Positions 1 to 10,784 of a stretch of DNA of 64,000 nt are shown in pieces. The notes below the pieces were generated by a model. It was not told the origin of the DNA. It saw only the letters and a list, made by a program, of their open reading frames with translations, and ran no database searches. Source of the DNA: Phoronis australis (Eukaryota; Phoronida; Phoronidae); assembly GCA_002633005.1 (NCBI GenBank), contig NMRA01000743.1:62001-126000 (forward strand), in the 5' to 3' direction. A program made the position numbers and the translations under genes. Position 1 is the first letter of the stretch; each line of letters opens with the position of its first letter.

Positions 1-715
1 CACAAGCATTACAGTGCTCCTAGTCGTGTCGGCATCCTGGGGCCTGAATGTCTCGATTTTGGGAGTGCCGAATATCGCTCCCATTATTGTCTGAAAATAT
101 ATTCCAATCATGCGAAATTCCCCTCATCATGTCCAAAAATCCCCCTCTGGTGATTAAAATTCCCTTCAAGGTAAAAATATACCTTTCAATTACATAGACC
201 CTTGGCTTCAGAATGTTTTACTTACTGCGAAAATTTTAACTTTATAGGCACGCCTTCCGAATGTTTACAGCCTTCATTTAATTAAATGTTTTAGGTTGTA
301 AAAGTCACATTTCTTGTCCGATTTTCAAAATTCAAAAACTTAACCTTGTTTACTTTTCACAAACAATTCAAATATATATTGGTGTGATAGAACGAAAAAA
401 AATTAAATTTTAGCGCATTTTGGAACTTATGCAACCTCTTCAACCCAGTAAACGAATTTGAAGTTTTCCAGTAAAGGAGGCGTGAGATCTATCATTGGAT
501 TTTTCAACTGAGATAGTGATGTGCATGACTGTAAGAGTGATTTCAATTTTAGTATCTGTATTTGCAGCATATTAAATTGTGAACTTAAGGCTTCAATACA
601 AATTGCAAGTGATTGAGTACTTGAATGACTGCTAGGTAGTAGTCGTGGAATTCTCGAGTAGTTTTCCCAAATTTCGTTGAGATTTTACTCAAGAATTATT
701 GATAGCCACGTTTCC
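1..715. other. No gene seen
   Basis: AT-rich sequence with no exon-like open frame bounded by plausible splice sites and no repeat that I can pair elsewhere in the window. It is either intron or intergenic sequence upstream of the bait exons; the window does not show which. Confidence 0.6.
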
Positions 716-2475
716 TGAGAAGTTACTTTGCCTCAGTAAATCTGACGTAGTAATAAAATTATATGGTTAAAAACTGGCATCAGTACAACTTCAATCTGAG
801 TTATGGCACAATCTCACCAACATATTTAACAAATTTGAAAATCTTCTAATTTTGTTGTAAATGTCCACAATATCACAGAACAGTGTCTTAAGAATTTTGA
901 TGTTTTCAGTCGTGGTTGATGAAATAACATTGTTTTTAAGAGCAAGCTTTGTTTTCGGCTAGGGTGACTTTGCTGGTTGTTTTAATCTTATCGTATGAAA
1001 ATTGGCGCGTAACTACATTTTGCTGGATGTATGTGTTTAGGCAGTGGTCAAGAAAAATTGAAGTTGCAGTCAACACCAAATGAAAACCCTGAATCTTGCA
1101 ACACCATTGGCTGTTGTTTGGAAGTGACTGGAAAGAAGGAGGCCCTGTTTACTAGTCACTGAATTCATAGATCTCTGTGGCTGTTGGACAACCTTTTGGT
1201 GGTGGCTGGGTAGGAATGTGCATTTCTTGGCTCTGAGTTTTTGGGCAATATCGGCATTTGACTGTTGTACTACACAACAACTCTTGCATGGCCTAAATAT
1301 AAACTGTTTTCGTTGACAGGTTTGGTCTCTGCAGAAAATGGCAATAATGGATATTCTGAAACAAAATCCCAATTTATTGCAATTGGTTGCGGGAGGTTTT
1401 CGCTTCATTTTTGTCAAGACTGTATGACTGGAGTTCTGAGACTTTAGGGAACAGTCTGTCACAGCATTGCCTGTGCATGTTACAGGAGTACCTAGTTTTG
1501 ACCTGTCATTCAACAGGTGCTGCAATAGTGATTTCAGTTTTTGTCAGGCACCATTGGTATCCATTAACATATGAATGAAGTCGTTCCACTGGTGTTTCGT
1601 AATTTTCTAGGCCGGTCATCTTCTCTGACTTCCATCATTGTGTGCAGTTCAACATGCACAACAGATTCCCTTTTCGTTGCAGTATGTTCTTTTCAGTTGT
1701 GGACTGTGAGTGTTGTTGATATGGACCTCGGGAAGAATGCGTCACTATAGATTCAAAGGTAGTCATTTTTTGTCATCCAATTTTCCACTGATACATTACT
1801 AGAAGTTGCATCTAGTTTGGAGCTGTTCTAAGTTGATTCAACAGAAAAGGAATTGGGACACAAAATGACCAATCCCACTAGGGCAAATTCTGTGTTGCCC
1901 ACTCGCCGTTGTCAGCAGACTCGCTCGCTTTGGGAGGTAGTGTTGACAGCAACTTGATACGAACAGCACCCTGTGTGGCGATATCAAGTGTCATCTGGTT
2001 GCTGACTCTCCTCATTAGTGGTTACTGCCTGCATGAACCTGTTGTCTGTTTTCACTCCATACCAACTGTTGCAGTGTGTGACTGATTCCCTTTTGCCGTC
2101 TGTACAGTGAATAATCTAACCAGTTTACTTGCAACACAATTTGGTGCCAAGTGAGTTCATTGTCTCATCATTTCAACCGATTATTAGCACCAAAGTAATA
2201 CTTGTGCCACAGCTACCATCAAACAAACTAATCTCAAGATTTTGAGTACGTCTGCTGATACGGTAGTCTCCGAAACATGAGAAATTACTTGGCCACAGTA
2301 AATTCTGAGTAGTAAAAGAGTGTGATTAATGACTGGCATTATTACGACGTCAGGGGATTTATGGCTCAATCTCACCAACAGAAATAGTTAACTTGATAAT
2401 TTTTCATTTTTCAAAATCTTTTAATTTTGTTAAACAGTTGTGAATGTCCACAGTTGCTCAGATCATTTTCCAATA
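716..2475. repeat. Dispersed repeat with direct repeat at both ends, copy 1
   Basis: About 200 bp at 716-930 (around 'gagaagttactttgcctcag' and 'caatctcaccaaca') recurs in the same orientation at about 2278-2470. The intervening 961-2260 block recurs, diverged, at 7325-8560. A direct repeat flanking a mid-repetitive block resembles a small LTR-type or tandemly inserted non-autonomous element. I see no reverse transcriptase, integrase or transposase, and the short open frames inside look incidental. Confidence 0.6.
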
Positions 2476-2539
2476 GTAGCATTGTTGCAGAATTTAAACT
2501 GATAAATTTAGCAGTCAGTGTTACGTATCTTTTATGAAA

Positions 2540-3620
2540 AAAATGAAGAAAACGAGAGCGCTTGGGGAAGCGACACTTGGCGAAATTAATCGAAAAGACG
2601 ACGATGGGTAGGACGATGACGATCATAACGATGAAGGCGGCAATTATGAATAACACGATAACATTCATGTGACTAGTGAAGAAATAAGTCAGAAATAGGA
2701 TGCAGTCTTGTTCAGTAGCTGGTAATTCAGTGACAACAGTACGAGAGCGCTCGGAGTAAACCAACCACTGTGCAGCAAATCGGTCAACAACAGCGTTATC
2801 AGAAAATCTCGAAGAATTCAAAAAGTTAAGATGTCCTAGCGATTAATGAAAGCCCGTTTAAAACTCTATCGAACTGTACAGATTTCTGATCGGTTGATAT
2901 ACATGGCAAGAAAATCCCGGCATAGAAAACTGCACAAAATGCCAAATTTGACAATTTTCTCCCCGAAATAACCACTTCCCTGCAAGTGCTTTAAAAAGTC
3001 TGACTACAGATTCAGAATGCTCATCCTCTCTAGATTCTAACTATTTGGTCATAATAAGCCCCTTACCAGCTACTTTTGTGGCAAATTTGATCTGTCTGAC
3101 AGCCACCTGAAATCGCACCCGGTTTCTTGGACAGCAGATGACAGGGGTTGATAGCAAATGACAGCCACCAGTTTGCATCAAAAGTAGGTAAAAACTTGAC
3201 TTTTCTCATTCAAAAACACAAGTAAATAAGTTTCCAGGCAATTGTTGTCAACAATTTCCTCAAACCAAACGCCAAACCTGACACGCCCTCAACATAAATT
3301 CTAGGGACTTGAAAATGCTCCGTGGCCGCGGCCTGACTGTTCAGTACTACCTACAGTCTTGAGCGACAATAGGCAACATTAACGACGATGATGATTGTGA
3401 TGATGAAGGCGGCGATGATGAACAACATCATAACATTCATACGATGAACTTAGATGTCATAAATTAGTAAGAAATAAGCTACAGTCTTGTTCAAATAAAC
3501 TAAACCAACATCAATGCAGTAAGAGCGTTCAACAAAGGAACAGCGCTATCAGAAAATCTCAAATAATTCGAAAAGTAGACGTCCTTGCGAAAAATGGAAA
3601 ACATCTGAAAGCCCGTTCCA
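2540..3620. repeat. Diverged tandem duplication, about 0.78-kb offset
   Basis: The block at about 2595-2875 (GATGA-rich stretch, then 'aacattcat', then 'gcagtcttgttca', then 'tatcagaaaatctc', then 'gaaagcccgtt') recurs in the same order at about 3370-3635. A 136-codon minus-strand frame at 2411-2821 with a hydrophobic stretch lies in the first copy, but it is not kept open in the second, so I do not call it a gene. Confidence 0.55.
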
Positions 3621-5629
3621 AACTCTATCTAAATTGATAGTTTCGCAACATTCCATAATTTTTTGAAAAAATTGAAATTTTGCAGGTTTTTTTGAAATTC
3701 AAAGTCAAATAACTCGAAAACGGTAAGTCTGAGAAAAACGTTATCGCAAAACTTTTGAAAGAGCATACTTCAAGGAATCCACATGCAAAAATTCACGTCA
3801 TTTACTCTTCCCATTAAAAATGCGACAACAGAACGATTGAAAACGGGTGAAAATGCGCCAGAGCCGCTATCTTGAAAGTGACTTCCGGTTAAACAAAATT
3901 TTATAAAAGCCAATCAATAGCAACAAACACATTACCAGTTTGAAAATGATTGGTTCGCCAGTGCGCCTTCTACAGGAGAAATTACGTTTTCGGCCAGATA
4001 TTGAGGTGCGCATGCGCCATTCCCAATATTTCCGCCATCTTTGACCGGAAGTCAATGATTCACTTCGCAGTTGTAGTACCTGTGCGGTACAATAATCATA
4101 CCAACTTTCAGCCATGTGCGTCAAAAAATGCGGCTTCCATGAGCATTTGAATATGAAACCGGAAACAAAAATGCCGTCACGTCCGCCATTTTGAATCCGA
4201 TCATGACCATAAACGATAGGCTTCCAGGACTTTCTGATCTACTTTCCGTATGCAAATTTCATGAGAATCGGACGAAAATTGCGACCTGTAGAGAGCGAAC
4301 AAACAAACAAAAAAAACAATGTCAGACCAACATACTTGGCGGAATTCCCAGAATTCCGTCAAGTAACAATACCACTCATTCTGCCGTTTTGCATCCTAAA
4401 TTGTTTAGACTTTGTCTTAAGAATTTTAATACTTTCACTCACCAGGTCTCAACGCTATTGAAATCGCCAGGTCGCATGTTGCGACCTAGCCAAAATCCCA
4501 GGTCGCATTTTCAAAATCCAGGTCGCATTCATAAATGCCTGGTTGCAAAATTTTCCAGCCATTTTACGCGCCAAATTTGATTTTTTGGATCATCAAGAAA
4601 ATGTTTAGATTATACTCTTACCTACTCACAAATTTCAGATCGCAAAATTGACTTCGTTCATGCAGGTACGGAATTACTGTTCTTCACGACCACCATTGAA
4701 AGGCTATAGAGCGCAAAGCAAGTTGCCGACGTGAAAGTTGAATCAGTGCTCTATAACTGACACGTACATTCGACTAGCTAAGTTTGCGATGTGAAACGCG
4801 AGAAAATGCCCATTGAAAAAGTATCTGGGATTTTGCTGGGTCTGACCTGCTACTGGCTGTCATCAAAGTTGTTAAAGATTCAAACTAACTTGGAGTGCAA
4901 ATACCCTCCACTTTTGTTCGCAGCCCAAATTTTGCAACTAAACTCGACGTTTGAAAAACATCTGTCAAAAAAAAATCTGTGAAATGATGCCCTAACCAAA
5001 TGACCTATTTGGATGCGCGGGAACAGTTCAGTGCAAATTTCACAACAAAAATGTGGTATTTATGCTGTTTACGTATTCCGCAATTAGTTTTCCGTGAAAT
5101 GAATATAACTTCGCAATAATTCCGACTGCCTCCGTGCGGGTTTCCATCAGGTAATGGCGAGTTTGCTCCTCAAAACCTCCACAGTACGAGAAAAATAGGT
5201 CAGTCACAAAATGACACGCATGACACTTGTGTTAACAACAAAGCCGGAATTTAGTTTTTACATATTGAGAAAAGACGTTTTTTGAAAACTAAATTTTTTC
5301 TCACCATATAGGCTGCGTGTCAATTTTAAGACATGCGTGGTCGTTTGTAGTGCACCATGATGGGTGCTAGCCTGAACTATGGGAGCTTAAGTGGAAATTC
5401 TCAAAAGTTGAGGGGGAACGCTTAGTAGATCGATCAGTGAGCGCTTATTATGAAACTCTTCAAAGGAAGGGAGTAGGCTTGTACGTGACCATAGTCGTTA
5501 ACCTGAGTGTTTGCCGTAATAAGATATTAAAAGACTGCAATGGTAAGAAACATTTTGCAAGGCAAACTCCATCTAGTAGGGGTGACTTTCTCTATAATCC
5601 TTACCACCTACACTGTACCCTTTTTAATA
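3621..5629. other. Non-coding stretch with a GGTCGC repeat cluster
   Basis: No supported exon. At about 4465-4550 there are several copies of the motif AGGTCGCA and its complement, including a near-palindrome at about 4470-4490. The same motif cluster reappears at about 6740-6840, so it belongs to a dispersed repeat. A short motif ('ttccggttaa' at about 3885 and its inverse 'gaccggaagtc' at about 4043) forms an inverted pair. The rest, 4700-5629, shows nothing I can name. Confidence 0.45.
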
Positions 5630-6680
5630 GCCATCCGGAATAATTTTGTTTTTAATTGCCCGCTTCAGCCGGAACAAGATTCTATTGGAGTCTGAACATT
5701 TTACGGCAACAGTGGTCCGGGGAGCGAAAAGTTGTGGGGGGGTGTATGAAGAGAAGAATAAAAAGTTCGCTAACCACAATTTTTCATCTATAGTATCCGT
5801 TTAGTTGCAATAGCTGGCTACGGGCATAGAATATAGGGTTTAGGGAACCTCGACCTTGGGAAACATGGGGACAGGAAAATATCAGTTCTGGGTTATATTG
5901 GTCCCGTGGAATATCGTAAGGCATCGGGTCTTTTTTAACTGCCTGGAATCTATGAGTTCATTTCCAAATAAACCACTGGCACCCGGGTGTTTAACAGAGC
6001 CAAGACTCTTTCATTTAGGACTGTTGCTGTTCCGTTTTGATGTGCAGCTTTGAAGTGGTGCGAACGCGTGAGTTCATGCACTTGAATCGCTGGAGTAGGC
6101 CTGCACTTTACGTTGGCAATAACATGTGAAAGACTCATATTTCCCGCACGTATAGCCCCAGAAACAAGTAAAGGGTTTGAGAATTTCTTGGCAACTGAAA
6201 GTAAAGACGTGGTCGTTGTTTTGGCGATTAATAGGGTTGTTATTTTCACTTTGGCTGTCTTATGCGATAAAAACGAGACGCACATCTCTAAGTCACGATT
6301 GTCTGCCGGGACCGCTTGCGTGCTAACAACGGGACCGACCAGTGCCGCAGTGCGATATCAGGGATATTGTCATGGATATTTGGTGCATGAAATAAGGACA
6401 TCTTATGCAAAAAATAAACATATTTGTCCGCCACAAAGTTTGGTAAATTGATCACTTAAGAATTAGTAGAAACACCGCTGTTTTGTTACGTTTTATCACG
6501 TGTTATGCAGTTGCCCGAAACTTTCTTCGGCGAATCCGGAAATATGCAAAAGTGGCCGAAAATGTTAGCCAATGAAACGTGACAAAGATTCGCGACCTGC
6601 TCAGAAGTCATCGAGAGGGCTGTTCTCGTTTAGTGTCCTTTTGAACTTGGATTTGGCAACAACCAAATAACGGTTGGATT
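5630..6680 (-). mobile_element. Fragment of the large TIR DNA-transposon family, inverted copy
   Basis: This block matches the reverse complement of 25.9-27.0 kb and runs parallel to 47.5-48.25 kb. Shared landmarks are 'gggaccgaccagtgccgcag', 'aaaacgagacgca', 'ccaccacaaagtt' (here 'ccgccacaaagtt') and 'ggcaacaaccaaataa'. No transposase frame is seen. The 111- and 112-codon open frames inside it are on opposite strands of the repeat and are not conserved between copies, so it is best read as a degraded non-autonomous copy. Confidence 0.65.
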
Positions 6681-6699
6681 AAGAAGAGTTGCTTTATAT

Positions 6700-6860
6700 T
6701 TCCCAGGTATCTGCCGAGAAGTGTAAAAACTCAGCTCGCATTCGTTGGAAATTCGAGGTCGCTTTTTGCGACTTGATACGAGCTGACACAAATCTCACCT
6801 CGCATTTGCAAATTTCAGGTCGCAAATGCGACCTGCAGCTCATTATGTCGAGCCCTGCTC
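6700..6860. repeat. GGTCGC palindrome cluster
   Basis: Repeated GGTCGC/GCGACC motifs, including the near-perfect palindrome 'aggtcgcaaatgcgacctg' at about 6818-6836. Related to the cluster at about 4465-4550. Function unknown; probably part of a dispersed repeat. Confidence 0.5.
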
Positions 6861-7324
6861 ACCAAAAATCCTTTTTAGTGATATTTGTACGGTTGATGAA
6901 AATATTATTTCTCATAGCAAGCTTAATGTGGAACTCGCATGCTAATTCTTTATCTCTTTGATTTCTTGGCCAAATTGGTTAGAAACACAACATATAGCGA
7001 CGATGTGAATATCAAGTAGGTTGAAAATTACCAATTTGTAGTGAAAATGATCTGCTGCAAATCACTGAATCGTGTCCAGTAAGTATCGTGACATGGTGTT
7101 GGGGAATACACTGCATGGTGGGAGCTATGTGAACCCGCGAGGACATCATTAGTGCAAAGGTCACCTATTTGCACAATTTTTTATTTCCACATTCACCAGT
7201 TGTCAATAAATACAACTATAGTGCACTTTGCTTAGCATAGATTATGTCAAAATAGCATCGTCGTTTAGTTTCTACTATGCATCAGCATAAGTTAGGAGCA
7301 TGCAAATACAATCATATTTAAAAC
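6861..7324. other. No gene seen
   Basis: AT-rich sequence with neither exon-like features nor repeats I could pair. Confidence 0.5.
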
Positions 7325-8560
7325 TAGAGTGACTTTGTGCTGTTCAAATCTTGTTTGAAAGTTGCAAATTATTTTTCTTCTCATTTCCACGGATCTGTTT
7401 AGACAGTAATGAAAAAAATATGCGAGCAAAACCAGATGAAAATCCTGAATCTTGTCAGACCATTGACTGTTGGTTGGAAGTGACCACTGAGGAGAAGCAG
7501 GCCTTGTTCATTCACCGAATTCACATCTCTCTGTGGCTGTGGGACAACCTGTTGGTGGTGGCTGGGTAGGATTGGCTCTGGTTTATTGTCCAGTGTAGGC
7601 ATGTGACTGTTGTATGTACACAACAGCAACTCTTGCATGGCCTAAATATAAACTGTTTTTGTTGGCAGGTTTGTTCCTTGTAGAAAGTGGCATTGATGGA
7701 GATTCTGAAAGAAAGCATCCTAATTTGTTGCACTTAGTTGCTGAGCATTTTCGCTTCATTACCAACAGTCTACTGTGGATGTCTGAGACTTTGGGGTATG
7801 GTTTGAATCTGTGTCACAGCGTTGTCATGAGCACAAATCCTGTGCATGTCACACAAGCACCTGGTTTTGACCTCCTTTATGCAAGAAAGACCCTAATGAA
7901 ATCATTCCAGTAGTATTCCATAATTTTCCAGGCCGGTCATCTTTGAATACAGTGATTGTGTGCAGTTCAACAGGCACGATAGATTCCCTTTTCGCCGAGT
8001 ATGTTCTTTTCAGTAGAGGACAATGAATGCTGTTGATATGGACCTCGGGAAGAATGCAAAACTATAGATTCAAAGGTAGTCATTTTTTGTCATTCAATTT
8101 TCCACTGATATATTACTAGGATTTGTGTCTACCGTGGAGCCGTTCACAAATGACGTACCAGAAAAGGAATTGGGACCCAAAATGACCAATCCCACTAGGG
8201 CGAATTCTGTGCTGCCAACTCTCCGTTTTCAGCAGACTTGCTGGCTTTGGGAGGTGCTGTCGACAGCAACTTGGTACGAACACGACTGTGTGTGATAATG
8301 TCAAGTGTCATCGGGTTGCTATTGGTCCTCATTAACCGTTACTGTCTGCATGAAACTGTTGTCTGTTTTTGCTCCATGGCGACTGTTATCCAGTGTGTCT
8401 GATTCCCTTTTTCCATCAGTACAGTGAAATCTAACCAGTTTACATGCGACACAGTATGGTGCCATTATTGATTTCATTGTCTCGTCTTTTCATAAACAAT
8501 TAGTATTACCAATAGTTGTACCACAGCTACCATAGACAAATTAATTGTTTTGATAAATTG
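7325..8560. repeat. Dispersed repeat, copy 2 of the 961-2260 block
   Basis: Collinear with 961-2260: it shares 'gaatcttg', 'ggtggtggctgggtagga', 'ctcttgcatggcctaaatat', 'gatatggacctcgggaagaa' and 'accacagctaccat'. Divergence and indels scattered over about 1.2 kb show old copies. No intact protein is encoded. Confidence 0.7.
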
Positions 8561-9044
8561 TGCATATTTACAACACTAGAAGACTGGAAATGGACAGTTC
8601 TGCCAATTTTCTTTACCGAAATATGTGACATTTTAATGATATGATGATGGTTGTGGAATTAATTGTAGTTTGATCAGATATAACTGGATACCAAACTAAT
8701 GGAATTGTTACAGTTCCTATATGCTTCATTTCTTCTTTTGTCTTCTCATGGCATTCAACAGACTTATCAGCTATCACAAACAGTGCAAATCACTCATGAA
8801 TTTCCATGACGACATGTCAGTGATCTCACCCAAGCATTCAGCTATGGTTATGTGTCCTAGGTTCATGGACGTGCTTTCAAAAATTTCTGGGAAGTAATGT
8901 GATGTCTAATTTGTAGGATTTCATGGAGATGTCTCACTGTTTACAGTGAACAAAAGGATCATTGCTGAACCAGTGATTTAGTGATCATACAGCACTGTAA
9001 ATGCACGGTTCAGTGAACTACTCTATATGTTTAGGGATTTCAGT
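8561..9044. other. No gene seen
   Basis: AT-rich sequence between a repeat and the inverted-repeat element. Nothing further supported. Confidence 0.5.
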
Positions 9045-10555
9045 CACACGGGTGAGAAACAGCATGACCGGCTCCAAATCTGACTGACTCACCACAAAAC
9101 AGAACTTACGGGGATCAAATGGGACCGCCGCACTAGAAAATGAAACTGACGCACCTAAAAACATGACCATCCCAGCAAAAAACAGGACTGCCGGGGACTG
9201 AACATGATCGCCGGGGATTGAAACCGCAATGACAAACAGGCTAAGTTTTATTGCCTGTCAATTGATTGTAGGTGTACACAGATCATACAATGGGGCTATT
9301 TATGCAGGACTTATGCTGATTAATCCACCGAAATCTTTTGTGCGGTACAGGACAGTTCGCTTTGTAAAACGCGGTGCTTTTGAATTTTACTTCAGCAGGC
9401 TCTGTGACTTTTAAACAATTGAAAGAAGGTGACAACATTTAAAATTAATAAATCTAACCACAAACCTACCACCTTGCACGCTTTTGAGCTAAATAATTAT
9501 AATTTTATCCACTTCGTAAGTTTTAAAATAAAATGAATTCATTTTCTCCAGTTTGACGTTTTAGTCATCCAAGTAAAAAAACGGGCGTTCTGACTCTTGG
9601 GTGAAGCATCATCATAACTAGCCTTTGTGTGGCAAAGCTGTATACTAAAATACAGCTTTGCGCCGATGTGGGTAAAAAACTGAACAAGTAGAATCTTCAC
9701 AGAATTAGTTTTATTAGCAACATTCCTCCTTGAGTAACTAAATTATTTATCGGCGCTCGGAAAAATTATTGTTCTGCCGTTATTCTGCTGCTAAAATTGT
9801 GATGCGTTCTTTTAGGTCAGCTTCGAACATCGGCCAGTTTCTTTTTTTCCGTGATTCTTCAATGAGCTGTTCTTCTTTTCTACATGGTTGCATACATGGC
9901 TTAACAGATTATCAAAACAGTGGTTTCATTTTGTTATAAGTTTTTAGTATTTAAATACCAGCAAACCGAATTTCAGAACATTAATCATGCTGCGGCAAAG
10001 TTGTCATCATCTTACGAAAGATGTCGCAAAATTTTAGGAAATGCCACGTGCATGTGTCACGAGCGTGACGGACTTCTTTGTCACAATAGGCAAAAAATTA
10101 TGCAAGGAAATGACGTTCATTTTATTGTTTTTCACTCAAGCGGTAACCTGCAAGGTGAGTGTTGATTGACTCCTAGATTTTGCAATTGCGCCTGCACTGT
10201 TCGCTAGCTCTACATGTCATTATAAGTTTCACGACGATGCAACGAGCAGAACTATACGGGCTGTGGGAAATTTCGGGGTCTAACGGAGTTCAACAAGGAG
10301 TACTACCAAGCTGTATTTTGACGATAGTCTTTACACAGCTAACTGACGGGTTACGTCATAAACCCGCAGTATCACACAAAGGTGCTGATAACTACATTTT
10401 GTCCGGCGATAATGTTCAGTCTCCGGCAATCCTGTTTTGAGGTGCGTCAGTCCCATTTTCTGGTGTGGTGGTCCCATTTGATCCCCATAGGTCCTGTTTT
10501 GGGCGAGTCATCCGATTTGGAGGACCGGTGGTCATGTTGTTTCAGGGCATCACCT
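9045..10555. mobile_element. 1.5-kb element with long (about 170 bp) inverted ends
   Basis: The left end (about 9045-9225) is the imperfect reverse complement of the right end (about 10395-10550). Both carry 'ggggatcaaatgggaccrcc', 'gactgacgcacct' and 'aacaggaytgccgg' motifs in mirrored order. The ends are themselves made of loosely repeated CAGGACYGCCGG-like words. Long internally repetitive inverted ends resemble foldback-type elements, but no transposase is present. The element lies directly upstream of alternative exon A. The inner part holds an exon-like frame at 9977-10154 (separate entry) and a perfect 11-bp-stem hairpin at 9632-9661. Confidence 0.6.
9977..10154 (+). other. Exon-like open frame, unconfirmed
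   Basis: A 178-nt open frame bounded by a plausible acceptor (tttcag) and a strong donor (gtgagt). It encodes about 59 residues with four Cys in a CRK...CMCHERDG...C arrangement and one NAT sequon. If spliced it would end with one base of a codon, which is the phase required to enter bait exons A-E. I see no resemblance to macroglobulin domain 6, where the preceding constant exon should lie, and it sits inside an inverted-repeat element. It may be chance or a captured fragment. Confidence 0.15.
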
Positions 10556-10627
10556 AGCAATCGTTAGACCAATTATTAGTTCTGCAGTTGAGATGGAAGA
10601 ATTTCTCTTTAATGGTAATACTTTCAG

Positions 10628-10784
10628 ATGTGGTAGCTAAAAATACAACGGACGGAGGTAATGATCGGTTTAGTTTGGGAGGTGGGCATGCACAAATCAT
10701 CAAAGAAGTAGATGATGATCCGACTATCTATCTGCGTCTATTCCGCTCAGAAGTCTGGCTATGGCTGCAGAAGATTGATACCGG
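10628..10784 (+). CDS. Bait-region alternative exon A
   Basis: Acceptor ctttcag, donor gtaggc; 157 nt, entering with two bases of a codon and leaving two. About 51 residues: an NTT sequon, a Gly-rich segment, the acidic run EVDDD, then [15 protein letters not shown]. That end aligns with the [14 protein letters not shown] end of exon B, with one extra residue and Pro replaced by Arg. It is the most diverged of the five, yet its phase and C-terminal motif are kept. Family role: the exposed bait loop is cut by target proteases and triggers collapse. It could be a specialised variant or a decaying exon; the open frame and intact splice sites favour use. Confidence 0.75.

Noticed and set aside
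2411-2821. 136-codon minus-strand frame with a hydrophobic stretch
   Set aside because: It lies in a tandemly duplicated repeat, and the frame is not preserved in the second copy.
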